Assembly: GCA_024195265.1 (NCBI GenBank)
Contig: JAJLRJ010000011.1
Location: forward strand, 20,198,166 to 20,262,165
Length of the DNA stretch: 64,000 nucleotides
From: Dendrophyllia cribrosa
Taxonomy: Eukaryota; Cnidaria; Anthozoa; Scleractinia; Dendrophylliidae
Direction: 5' to 3'
In this document: piece after piece, positions 1-12,600 of the stretch
Layout of the letters: each line of letters starts with the position of its first letter
Position numbering within the stretch: the stretch's first letter is position 1
Notes under the pieces: model-generated
Told to the model about the DNA's origin: nothing
Databases searched by the model: none
What the model saw: only the letters and a program-made list of their open reading frames with translations
Program-made: the position numbers and the translations under genes

Positions 1-1455
1 TGGTATCGGGGTTTTCACCTTACTGACCTTACTGTGAGTTTACTAAATGTGATTTGATATTACCAAAATTTAGAAAAGAGAGTTTACACTGAGTTTGCAG
101 AGATGGGTTCATTTTATTGCGCATTCAGGATTTAATACACTTTGTAAAATCCCAAAGTGCTAAAAACTCCATCACGTATTTCCGGTTTTGCTGTCTTGTG
201 GTTTAGCGCCCACCCATTTGCCGGAAGTGGTAATCACGAAAACCCCCAAAACATACTTTTCATTTCCTAGGCGTGGGTAATTTGCCCTCAGGAAGTTATG
301 CATCGTATCCTATGATTTGATTTCTTCAGCTTTGCTCTGCAATGGGCCGAAACTTTCTGTCATGTGGTTCTTAACTTTTGAGTTTGTGGGTAAAACTGGA
401 TCCAGAAGTGTGATCGTTTAGATTAAAGGTACTCCCTGTGGAGGGGGTTTTCATAGGAGCACCAGGGAGTCAATAACTGTGGTATCTTCATTTATCCAGT
501 TCATAAAATTTGATTTCATTCACGACAGGCGGTCAAGAAATGCAAATTGCCTTTCTGGTGGAATTTTGAGTTTTCTTAGCCGTTAAATCGTCTCTTTAGT
601 TCGTATTTCTTTGCGTTCATAACTTTTGGCGATCTGGTCCCTAATGGTTGAAATCCTAAGTTGTAACCATGATACGAGACGCCAAAGTGCTGTAGAGTTG
701 TTGTTTATATTGTGGGTCTAACACCCGGGGTCTAACATTTCAGTCGGTGGGCGGAATACTAACAGTGATCATTCAAAGCTTACGAGTAGCAGTTTTCTGT
801 AGTTCTGTTCGCTTTTTGAAGTCATTTTAGAAAATTTGACGATTTTCTATTTTGGCAAGCTTGGTAATGCGTTTTTATCCAAATTGAGTCGGGGTGTTTG
901 ATAGCCTAAACGTTCATATTGTTTTCTTTGTTTTCTCGGCCACTTGTTAACAATTGTTCACCAGAATTCACCAGAATTTTAGTTCCATCCTATCTCTGTT
1001 TGTGGTTTCCCGTAAGACGAGCGATTGTGTCTAAATAAACAAATGATCGTAAAGTAAGTTGGAGCGGATGCTCTGTTTTTTTTTTTACAACAGCACCGTA
1101 TTACCACGCAAAATAACTTTTAGTTGAGGCATACTTTTTGTTGCATTGCAAACGTTATGAATTGAGCAGTAAAATAGATAGCAAAGTACTACTCAGTAGA
1201 AATAGAATCAATCTGCGTTTTGAAATTTAGTGTTCGCCTGGAAATGCAGAATCTGAAGCCCCATCCACACAAATGCATTTCAGAAGTCTTCGTTTTCAAT
1301 TCCAGGTAACGATTATATTCTCATGCACACGAGCGTTTTCATGGCTTTCACTGCGAGTGCGTTTTCGAAATGCTCCCGCCGGTGTCACCCATATGCATTC
1401 ACACAAGCGTTTTCATATCGTCAGAGGCGGCGGAGCGTTTTGAAACGTGGGGGGA

Positions 1456-1482
1456 GGGGGGGGGGGGGGGGGGGGGGGGGGG
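1456..1482 (+). repeat. 27-base G homopolymer
   Basis: An uninterrupted run of about 27 G lies inside a repeat-like segment. The phrase GCGAGTGYGTTTTCGAAA occurs on both sides of it (about 1352 and 1790). Similar G or C runs recur in repeats through the window. Confidence 0.85.
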
Positions 1483-2053
1483 TCATCGTACACCAAGCCA
1501 AGCGCATACCCCTACTCAAATTTCCCAAAATGTCCTTTGCGTAGTTCGTTGACAAAAGCAAGCCTCTTTGCAATCTTAACAGTGTACAGTGTGTCCGTAA
1601 TCGATTTGTGACAGTACATAAGTAGGCAGTTGTTCAGACGATCCTGCTTCATGGTGCTTCTTAGGTAGTTCTTGAGTCGTCGGAGGGCAGAAAATGCTGC
1701 GCTAGCGATATTTTCGGCACCGAAACGTGTGTGAGTGGGGGGGCTGCTCCGCTGCCTATGTCGTGTCATAGTTTTCAAGCCTTTTACTGCGAGTGTGTTT
1801 TCGAAAAGCGCCGTTTTTACCCTTTCACACTGAAACGACGAGTTTTCACAAGACACGTTAGTTTTCAAATGTCAACACTTTTAAATTCATTGGCGTTTTG
1901 TTTGTTCGAATAAAAAAGTTTCGTCAACAGAATTATGATATTTCACATAAAAGCCGTTAAGCATTTTGTTGTGGTATCAACCTTTGATAAAATGGTGAAT
2001 TGTGACCATTTTTAAGCTACTGAACAGTATACTTTTGTGTGGTACTAAAAGGG

Positions 2054-2270
2054 TAGACTGCTAGCTGTCCCTTTTCAGTCAATCGAGCGGGCGAGCTAAT
2101 CACGAAAACAAGCTCAGCGAGACTGGAGCGAGCGAACGAGCCGAGGGGAAACTGGGAGAGAGGCTTCTCCAGAGCCCCCTCGGTTCGCATTACTTTCGCT
2201 CGCTTGGCGCTCGCCGATCGCGTATTTGCTCGCCCGCTCGACTATCCAAAGAGGGACTGCTAGCAGTCTA
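2054..2270. mobile_element. MITE family 2, copy a
   Basis: About 217 bp bounded by an inverted repeat that begins TAGACTGCTAGC and ends GCTAGCAGTCTA. The inner arms read GAGCGGGCGAGC and GCTCGCCCGCTC. A second copy lies at 12867-13086. No coding capacity. The TA at both ends fits a TA-target transposon such as Tc1/mariner (inference). Confidence 0.75.
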
Positions 2271-2404
2271 CTAAGAGGGTGGTTTTGAATTCAAGTCAAC
2301 TACTTTATCCATTGCAATAAAAGCTATTAATTAACAGTAGTGACTCCTTTGATGTTTTGTAAGTTTTTCACTTTTTCCCTACAGGAAATTATTGAATTCT
2401 TGTT

Positions 2405-2670
2405 ACAGATCCACAGGCGATTTTTTTGTGCAATTTTTGTCGCACATTTCAATCGCGTGTGTGAACTAGCGGCGATTTGTCGCGCGAAGTCGCAGGCAAC
2501 TTGGCGGTGATTTTTGGGAAAATCACAGCAAATCGCAGCAAATATTGTACCCGAATCACACAGAAATCGCCGCTAGTTTACACTTCCGACAAAAGTTGCA
2601 TTGGAGAGCTCGAGCGCGACAAAAATCACATCAAAAATTGCATGTGTAAACGGGCCTTTAGCGATAATGC
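2405..2670. mobile_element. MITE family 3, copy a
   Basis: An imperfect inverted-repeat element rich in AAATCGC and GCGATTT motifs and in TTTTTGTCGC. It ends with GTGTAAACGGGCCTTTAG about 100 bp before the first visible NDST-A exon. A related copy interrupts the minisatellite at 34229-34450. Boundaries are approximate because the left arm is eroded. Confidence 0.55.
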
Positions 2671-2766
2671 GACGGGAATCAAAGAACACATCTTTGACCC
2701 CGGCGAGAACCCGAACCCACGACCTCTGGATTGGATCTTTTTGACGTAGGTTTTGTTTCTTTGCAG

Positions 2767-3683
2767 ACAAAATACTCGCTACGGAGTTAACAAAAGCCGG
2801 TTGGAAAACGACATTTCCAGTTGCGATAAGTGATCTTCATGTTGATGACTCTCCATTTTCATCGACCCAATTTGGCAACAGGACATTCCAAGTTCAGAAG
2901 AAAATTTTGCTAGTACATAAATCCTGGGCTAAAGAACGTTCAAAGCTTTCCCACTTCGTTACGCGCTTTTTGGACGGTTTGCGTGCTCCGTATATGATCA
3001 GTGAAGCCGACGATAAGCCTTTCTTGGATCTGAAAGAAGATCTAACGGCTGACGTTACCGTTGGTAGATATTCTCTTATCGTCTTCGTAGACATCAAGAC
3101 TTACATAGATCTCAAACCCAATGTTCGACAAACAGTTAAACTTTACTGCAAGAAATTTGGGATGGGTATCCTGTTTTTCATCTCCAATCACGCTGGGTAC
3201 ATACCTGAATTTCGTATCGAGGTGATTAGACCACAGAAGGAGAGACAGACCTTAGATGTCGAGGTTAACGAAAATTCAAAACTTTTACGAATTACACGTA
3301 GGGGTGGTTCAACGGTGAAACCATACGTACAAAAGGGACAGGGAACTAGATGGAATTATATACGCTATGATCCACTGCAAGTGCCTTACGAAACTGTTGA
3401 ATTCGCCATAAATCGCAAAAAGAGGCTAAAAAGAGACCTAGAAATTGCAGTCACGGAACAAGCCACAGTTATTCTGGACGATGGTGGAATAGACGGGATT
3501 AAAAAAGTGTTTTTTGGTGGCGGTTTTCCGTTTTTTCTTCACACGATGCTATTTATGGACAGTTTAGAGTATTTATCGCCTGTCAGTCCGACTGTGTTTT
3601 CGCTTGAGAGATACCTGCAAATTGACGTGGATGATATTTTCATCGCCAAGACTGGGATAAGAATGAAGAGAAAAGACGTTCTG
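2767..3683 (+). CDS. NDST-A exon 1 (first visible): N-terminal region and start of deacetylase
   Basis: The acceptor is TTTGTTTCTTTGCAG and the donor GTAAGT. Two bases complete a split codon, then 305 codons follow, ending at a codon boundary as in NDST-B. The exon encodes the NDST N-terminal domain and ends with the deacetylase motif [15 protein letters not shown]. The ATG-less open frame begins well upstream of position 2907, so a start near there would be an artefact. The frame also runs on past the donor into a MITE up to 3887; that tail is intronic. Confidence 0.85.
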
Positions 3684-6600
3684 GTAAGTAATTTAAATTA
3701 TATGCAGTTAGAGCAGTTTTCAATTGAGTGTGGTAAAACCAAAACCAAAGTAATTACTCTGACCAATCAAAGCAGTCGTAAACAATCCAATGAACCAATC
3801 AGAGCTCGAAGCAATTACATGTCGGCGGCGCCAAGCGCGGGAAAACGCGTGCGAGCAAGTCACGATTGGTTTTGGTTTTACTTCTGATTGGTCGAAAAAG
3901 TGGCGCGAGATTTTTTAGCCAATCACAAAGCATAGCAATGAAAAACCAAAGCAATTGTGTTATTACTTTTCACACTCAATTGAAAACTGCTCTATTAAAC
4001 TCTTGGCTTACTTAAGCAATCCTGCGCAGGTTTGGGGCGTGGTGCTCGCACAACAGTCACCCTACACGCACACGCTGAAATGATTCGCGCGTGTGTCCAC
4101 AAAGTCGTTCACCCAGGCCCTCTGTTGTTTCGGGATTCAATATTTTTCTTCTTTAATGCTCGAGGCGCTTCTCAATTACAATTGCAACTAAAAGTATGGT
4201 AACATAAGCTAGACATGACACAAGTCACTCGTTTTTTTCTCCAGCGATGGGGGTTGTTTTGCATGGTCCTCTAGGACGGAAAGCTTTAATTGCATGTTGG
4301 TGAGAAGCGCGCGGAAATTAACGAGAGCGCGTGAATGGAATGAAAAAGCAAAGCGTGAATAGTTCCTTCCACAGAACCCGCCACCATTTAAATTTTTTGA
4401 GCCTGCGACCGTCCAACTGTTTTCAATTGAGTGTCAAAAGTAATTTTCAACAATTGCTTTGGTTTTGCATTGCTAAACTTGGCGCCGGCTACATGTCGTA
4501 TTTGCTTGGAGCTCTGATAAACTCATTGGATTGTCTAAGCCTGTTGTGATTGCCTTCGTCAGAGTGAATACTTTGGTTTTGGTTTTACGATAATCAATTG
4601 AAAACTACTCAATAAGCTTAACTGATTATTACTTTAGTGCTTTTTTTCCGGGGTCTAGCCCTCTGTTTCTTTCTGCCTCTCTCTATTTTGTTTATAAAGG
4701 GCTCTTGTTCATGTCTATGGCTAAGAAAATCAGGAGACGAAAATATTCAATACTTTCCTAAATAGGCTTAACAATTTCAAGGTTGGGCATCCTTTTTTAG
4801 ACAACTCGATATGTAATATTTTAGAGTGTTCAGAGTGACGGATTAAGTTCGCTTAACTTCATACTATAACAAGATTTGTGTTTTTGTACAGTTTTCGTGC
4901 TTTAATACAGGATAATTATGGTATTAACGAATAAAATCGTATTAAGTTCCGAAATCTGGCGCCATTGAAGGGGACTGAAGTCTAAGAGTTTAGAGAAAGT
5001 AGCTTGTGTAACTTTCTAAGATTGTTTTCATAGAATGTGACCAACATGTAGAGTCCTGTAATGTGGTTCCGCCTTTTAGAGTGATAAACAAAACAAATAG
5101 GATTAGTCTCGAATAGTGTCTATTTGTCTAATTTTGTTTCACCGGTTTATGTGAAACCATTCCAAGACTGTTGGTGAAATCCAAAACTGCGATCATTCAA
5201 ATAAAGCTATCGAGCAATGCTGTTTATTATGCCGTACAAAGTGGTATTAACTTTGAGTCTGTGGATCAAATTCTATAGTGTGCCATTCAAATGAAAGCTA
5301 TTGCACAGTACTTTCCTGTGGTGCTGTTTATTATGCTGTACAAGGTGGTTCTAACTTTTGAGTCTGTGGATGAAATCCTACAATGTGACCATTCAAATGA
5401 AAGCTACTGAGCAGTACTTTCCTGTGGTGCTGTTTATTATGCTGTACAAGGTGGTTCTAACTTTTGAGTCTGTGGATGAAATCCTACAATGTGACCATTC
5501 AAATGAAAGCGACAAAGCAGTACTTTAATTTGGTGCTCGTTATTATGCTGTGCAAGGTGGTTCTAACTTTTTAGTCTGTGAAACAAAAGCTGTTTAAATA
5601 TAAGCTGTGGAGCATAAATTTTTGTGTAATATTATCTCTTTTTAAAGTTTCCAAAATCGGAATTTAAGAAAATTGCGTTGATTTTATCGCAGCTAACAAG
5701 TTTACGTTTAGTTTCTGCCACCCGTAATGTAATCCAGTTGGCGTCGGTTCTGTTCGTTATTAAAGTGGTTATGCCTAATCCAAAATACTTTGAATTTATT
5801 TCAATTCTAGGTCATCCACTTATTAAAGATGGCCTTTAGATTTGAGTTCCATTGCAGTAAGAACTTGAGTAAAACGTAGATAACGCTATCTGATAGAGCA
5901 GTTTTCAATTGACTGTCGAAAGTAATTACACAATTGCTTTGGTTTTGCATTGCTACGCTTTGTGATTGGCTAAAAAATCTCGCGCCACTTTCTCGACCAA
6001 TCAGAAGTAAAACCAAAACCAATCGTGACTTGCTCGCACGCGTTTTCCCGCGCTTGGCGCCCGCGACATGTAATTGCTTCGAGCTCTGATTGGTTCATTG
6101 GATTGTTTACGACTGCAGTGATTGGTCAGAGTAATTACTTTGGTTTTGGTTTTACTACACTCAATTGAAAACTGCTCTATATCCGGTGGATAGCGCAATT
6201 GGTTTTGTTAACGCTTATCCACTGGATAGTGATTTATCCAGTGGATAGCGTTATCCACTTTTTGAACAACTGGGCCCAGAACTCGTACCAATTCGTGTTG
6301 TTGATCAGGCCCCGGTTGTTAAAAAGGTGGATAGCGCTATCCACCGACGGGATAAATCACTATCCAGTGGATAAGTATTGACAAAATCCTTTGTGTTATC
6401 CGCTAGATAGTGATTTATCCAGTGGATAGCGCTAACCACCTTTTGAACAACCGGGGCCAACCGATAAGGAGACTCTAGAACAAAATTCGTGTGACAAGTG
6501 ATTATCTAAATTTGAAAAGTCATTCTCCTACTGAATCTCGTACTCGTAATCTGTCAAAAAGGCTTGAAATGTTGCATACAAAACTTGCCTGGCAACTAAA

Positions 6601-9600
6601 TTGCGACACTAGCTGCATGTCTAATGTAACATATGCTCTACAAATGTTGCATTTTTTCCATTACCGAAATCGTTTCAAGAAGAAAAACTCAATTCTACAT
6701 TTGCCGACGACTGCGCCAATGAAAACAATGCGACATTTGTCGAGTGTCTGTTACACTAACCTATTAATATTTTTGGTGGCGTTATCCTAGGAATATTTCG
6801 TGCTACTTGTTTCCTAGCAAAAAAGTGACCAGAGTTTTATAAAATTCGCCGTCAGCCGCGAGCAAAGCGAGCTCGCGAGGGAAATGAGTCAAGGATTTAA
6901 AAACTAATTAAGGTTTCTTTGCCCTTCGAGGTATCACTTGATGTTTTCCTGAATTTTGCGTATGCATGAGCAAAGATACTTAGTGAAATATTTAGTGCAG
7001 TTTTGGCCCGAGTTCACTGGTCGTTAAAGAGCGGTGGCCGTTTGGGGCGGTGAGGGTGTGATATAGGCACAACTCATCGAATCTGAAAGTATGTAAAAAA
7101 AATTAAAATTCAAGAAAAATCCCAAATTTCATTTTGTAAAATATTGAAAAACAAATGGTACCATGCAAAAGTACTGTTGAAGAGGTTTCATTTGAATGGT
7201 CACACCGTGGTATAATTTCGTTGACAGACTCAAAAGTTAGAACAACACTAAATGTCTCCATAATTGACTCTGGGATTGAAAGGGTTGAGATCTGCATGAT
7301 TACTCAATGAAAATGCGAATCGAAAGAAGGACAAAAGGTTCAAAACAAACATCACACATGTTAAAAAAACCGTTAATCAAATGATGTTGTACAAGATCGT
7401 TTAACTACAGTGCGGCCATTAACATTAAAGCTACTGAGCAGTACTTTCCTGTGGTGGTGTTAAATATGCCCTCAAAGTGGCTTTAAACTTTGAGTCTGGA
7501 TGGAATCTTCAACCATTAAGATATAAAAAGCTACTCAGCGGTGCTTTGCTAATACTCTGCCGCCGTTTATTAAGCTGTAGTACCAGGTTGTTTTATCTTA
7601 AGCCAGAAATCCTAAAGGTGTTTCGATACATACAATTTGGAACGAGGTTAAGTTTATTGACCGTGACCCACACTGGTTCACCCATAGGGTTAAAGAGGCT
7701 TTCCACATAAGACTTCATCCTAATAACATCAACAGCGATAGTGGAATCGAAATTCCTGAAGCATGGATGCCTACAATCAAGAAGCACAACAGCCGATCGA
7801 TAACAAATCGGACCTGTGAGGGAACAACATCTATTAGGGATAGTAATGAGGATCGAAATGCACCAACAGCAACAAACCAACGTGCCACATAAGCGACACG
7901 AAACCAATCGACCTCATCGCGTGATGAATACTAGCTGTAATAGCAGTCGAAACGTCGCGATCAACATCTCAAAGTGACTCCATCGTGAGACAAACAAACA
8001 AACGTTCACCTATCATACACACCACGATGAACAACCACCACATTTTTAATAACACGTATTTTCTGATACGAGGATCGCGCAAACTTTCACTTTTAGTGAT
8101 TTTGAAGATTGTTATTTATTGTCCTTATGGTAATGTAGATTTTATCAGAAAATACACCTTGCCAAACTTCGAACCAAAACCAGTCAGTGGTAAAAATTTA
8201 ACATCGATCCGACTTGCAGAAAACCGCTTAAACGTCGGGGATTGAAAAATGTAGGTATGGTCGTCTCAAAACTGTATCGAAACACCTTAAGTGAGTTCTC
8301 TCTCTTCTCCTTTCCGTGGTAACTGATTTCGCTTTGACGCAAGTTGCTTTTTCTTTTGCAGGAGATGATTTCAGTGCAAGAAAGGCTGTCACAGAAGATA
8401 TCAGGATTTAAGTTCAACTTGGGTTTCTCGGGACGCAGCTTTAGACAAGGAGATGATGAAGAAGACGAGGGAGATAATGCTCTAATAACACACGCTCATA
8501 AGTTCACGTGGTTTGGTCATCTTTATGATCACGAGCAACCTCATAAACACACTTACTCTGAGATCGTCAATTCGCTGAACAAAAACGAGGAATTCGCCAA
8601 GGTAGCGTCAGATGTCTCCTTCTAATGTAACGACCTGTGAAGGATGAGGTCCTTTTAGTGCGTCCATGTGTTGATGTAAACTATTCTGAGGTTGCCCTGC
8701 TGGTTGTGCCCTTGTTGGCTCTGTCTCTCTCCATTGCGTGTATGAGCAGAAATGATAACCAGAAAGCAAAATGCGGGGGCTGATCTTGTGATGGACCAAT
8801 GCCCCTACCAGGGAGTCACTTGTTTGTGTGAAAGTTTAAGGTTATTTATTCCATCAAGATAAAAATTGTCCAACAATTTTTGGAAACTTTCCTGCCCTAA
8901 TTTGTTTCGAAATGCGCAATAAAAAACCGGCTAAGGCAAAGCGATCGCGAAAGATATCTGATGGTCTATTTATCGCTGTAGTACTGGCTATAGGCGCGGT
9001 GGTGAAGTGCCGGGTTAGCGCGTTGGATTTCAGATCCTGGTCTCGGGCGTTCTGTTGTTTCCTTAGACAAGAAACTTTACTCCACCTCCACATTGACTCT
9101 CTCCACCCAGGTGTATAAATGGGTACCAGTGGCATAATGATGCGGTAACCTCAATTGCGATGGACTTGCAACCCATCCAGGGGGAAGTAGTCCTAGTTGC
9201 TTCATGCTTCGGAAACCGGCTCCGGCCAAGTGGGACGCCTGTGGCTCGTGAGCGACCTTGCCTAATCCCTGCGTATGGTTATCGGTTATACAAGTGGGCC
9301 GCCTGTGACTCGTACCTAATCCCTGCGTATGGTTATCGGTTAAAGGTTTATGTCACATTTTGCGGTAGCTGTAAGCACAGACAAAAATAAGTATAATGCC
9401 GCGACCACAAGGGGCTATTTTGTGCATGTTGTATATGGCAAAGGCACATAGCCTCGAATGGCACTGCGTCAAAACGTTCCTCGTGTGCTAAAATGACAAG
9501 GACATAGTTTTATGCCCACTAGTAATGGGTATGTGTTCTTTAAGCGATAACGTTATTCTCTGGAAGAAATCTTTTTAAACTCTTTTAGGTCACCGTCTCC

Positions 9601-12600
9601 CGTGCTCGTTGAGGAGGAATCAAAGAAATCTCTCTGGGTTCTGAATGCGCGCGCGTTCGTGCAAGTTATACATGAAATTATGCGCAGTAGTGATGCGTAA
9701 TGTAATCCTGAGAAGTTACTAACTTAACCTTACCCAACTTATTAACAAAGATTAATAGAAATATTCAGTCGCTAAGGAAAACACCAAATCTATTGTTTGT
9801 CTTTGTAGAAACATGGCATTCCAATGAATCTGTCATACATGGTCGCTCCGCATCACTCGGGCGTGTACCCAATACATGAACCACTGTATGATGCGTGGGC
9901 AAACGTGAGGCACATCCGTGTGACTTCCACTGAGGAGTATCCGCATTTAAAGCCCGCTTGGTTCAGACGAGGATTTATTTACAAAGGAGTCAAGGTAAAC
10001 GGAGTCACACATTCATAAAAGAGCAGTTTTCAATTGACTGTCGAAAGTAATTACACAATTGCTTTGGTTTTGCATTGCTACGCTTTGTGATTGGCTAAAA
10101 AATCTCGCGCCACTTTCTCGACCAATCAGAAGTAAAACCAAAACCAATCGTGACTTGCTCGCACGCGTTTTCCCGCGCTTGGCGCCCGCGACATGTAATT
10201 GCTTCGAGCTCTGATTGGTTCATTGGATTGTTTACGACTGTTGTGATTGGTCAGAGTAATTACTTTGGTTTTGGTTTTACGACACTCAATTGAAAACTGC
10301 TCTATAGCCGTACTTGTCCATGAGATTGGAGAAAAATTACATCTATTAAAATCATTTCCTCAGTCTCCATTTTTAGATGTAATATATCAAACACTTCTCG
10401 GTGTGGATTCCTGATGAAAAACTCTTTCGAGTGTTTGATCTAGCCCCTCAAACTGGTCATTAAATGCGGAGAAAGCGAAGGGAAAAAAAAAACGCCAAAA
10501 TCTATGAAAATTAAGACCGGGTATCCAAACCTTGTTTACGGTAGTGATTTCTTTATGTTCTCGTCATGGATTATCAATTAGGTTTAGATGTTGTGATCAT
10601 TTACAAGTTGAAGCCGCTACATTGTTATCGCGAGATTACGGCAACCGAAAGTGATGAGGGTGAGAAGAAAAGTGTAGAAGTGTAGCTAATGCTGTGCCGA
10701 AGTCAACAGCCGGCTATAAACCAAATGTGCGTGTAAGTTGTTTCAGGAATGGACACAGAACTGTACTTTGCACTTTGGACTTTCCCCAGCGAACCACCTT
10801 TACTTTTATTTATTTTAGTGAGGGTAAAAAATGCCTTCAGTATTAAACCAAATTTTACCTTCCGCCAACCAAATCATGATGGATGCTACGAAGCCACACA
10901 ATTTCACTAAACTCAACTGGTTACTTATACTCGTTCCACAAACTGTGTACCTTTCAGGCTTTAGCGCTGTAGAAAACAAAACAAACAAAATTAAAACGAC
11001 CACAAAAAGTAAACTTATATAAGCTAAATGAGCACAGTTGGTAAGCACAGGGGAAATTCTGACGGATTACTCCTGGCAAAGTTTTAGAAACTAGAGGGTG
11101 TAATTTTTTAATTTTGTTGGTTCCAGGTTCTTCCCCGTCAGACCTGTGGCCTGTTCACCACAACGAACTTCTTTTACGAGATCAAGGGTGGAAAGAAGGC
11201 GCTGGACAGAAGTATCGAGGGCGGAGAACTGTTTGAAACTCTTTTACGAAATCCAGTGAGTGATACTCATATGACAGTTTGTGATCGTCGTGTTGTGCTT
11301 TTACAGTAAATCAAATCTCGTGAATGCAAAACAACGTAAGGTTAAGTCCACTGGTCGGTTTTAATTTTCCATACTGAGTTTGAATTGAAGAGTAAAACAG
11401 ATTTGAAACGACCAAAACATCTTAGCAGGGGTGGCGCAGTGGTGAGAGCGCTCGCCTCCCACCAATGTGGCCCGGGTTCGATTCCCGGCCCGGCGTCATA
11501 TGTGGGTTGAGTTTGTTGTTGGTTCTCTCCTTGCTCCAACAGGTTTTTCTCCGGGTACGCCGGTTTTCCCCTCTCCTCAAAAACCAACACTTCCAAATTC
11601 CACTTAGATCTGGAAAGTGTCCACAATTAGTACTCGCGTACTAAATACTTTGACACTTAAATAAATTGATTTTTTTAAATATGCATTGTGTGAAACGAGA
11701 CTGTCTAGACAACTGAATGACTTAATACACTGGAGAATTAAAAAAAGTTTACATCTGAGTGATTGATCGATTAATCATTGATCATTAATCGAGTGAACAT
11801 TTGCATAATTGTCCCTGTTTTCTGTATCTCGATTCGCATATTCACGAGATGTAATAGGTACTTCCCTTGTAACTTCATCTATTGGTCTCGCCTCGTAAAT
11901 TCACGGCAGTTTAGCTAATGAGGATTTAAAGAGTTTTGCGTCAGATAACTGTGCAGGTTGGTGGCGATGGAAAGGCGGCGTGAGAAGGACAGGAAAATTG
12001 GGAAACCTGACGCTGAAGGGGTGGGTTCGGAACGAGAAGACGGGACGTCCATCTTCCTGTCCCTCGCCTTTTCGTACCCGCTCTCTGTAGTTCTTCTTGC
12101 CGCTTCCCACTGGAAGACCTTAGATAACAACGGTCTGGATCACCTCGGACACTTAATGAGAATTATATAACGTAATGTCGACACTTAGAATTTTATTTTC
12201 AATAAATTTTTAAGTGTAAAAAAAGAAATCTAAAATCCCCACACAGGATTGAACCTGTGACCTCAGCTAGGTTTAGGCTTACGTAGCCTACCGTACCACT
12301 GTACCACCTAGCTTCTCGGGTTGTTAAGGCCTGCTAACCCCAACTGCTAACCCCAACTGCTAACCCCAACTGCTAACCCCAACCTCAACTGAAAGCTAAC
12401 CAGTTACTCCGTTATATAAGTCTCAATAAGGCGTCCGAGATGGTCCAGGCCGTTGTTATCTAAGGTCTTCCCTTCCCACTATCTCAACGCTTAGAATCAA
12501 TAACTCAATATTATTTTTTCTCACAGGTTTCAATTGTTATGACCCACATGACAAACTATGGCAATGACCAGTTAGCGCTCTACACTGTCAGCCGACTGGT

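Larger units (their letters stand above)
1..2766. other. Upstream region or 5' intron of NDST-A, no exon found
   Basis: No coding exon could be supported here. The exon at 2767 opens with the last two bases of a split codon, so at least one coding exon carrying the N-terminal Golgi membrane anchor must lie further upstream, either in this stretch but unrecognised or before the window. What is visible is repeat: degenerate pieces of the 106-bp family near 365-790 and 1970-2045, a segment with repeated GCGTTTTCGA-like motifs and a G run at 1320-1860, and two MITEs at 2054-2670. Confidence 0.6.
3993..8361. other. NDST-A intron 1 remainder, repeat-filled
   Basis: No exon seen. It contains a degenerate MITE-1 copy at 4417-4612, the 106-bp tandem repeat at about 5137-5605, MITE-1 copy 2, a MITE rich in GGATAGCG/CGCTATCC, further scattered 106-bp units (about 7140-7300 reverse, 7420-7560 forward), and a retroelement remnant at about 7630-7990. 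Confidence 0.7.

Noticed and set aside
2907..3887. NDST-A start codon at 2907 and end at 3887 as a single-exon gene
   Set aside because: Position 2907 is TTG and the frame is open and NDST-like upstream to the acceptor at 2767; the end at 3887 lies in a MITE after a consensus donor.
11424..11500. tRNA gene with good A and B boxes
   Set aside because: The following body and tail are SINE-like and continuous with it, so it is a SINE head rather than a functional tRNA.
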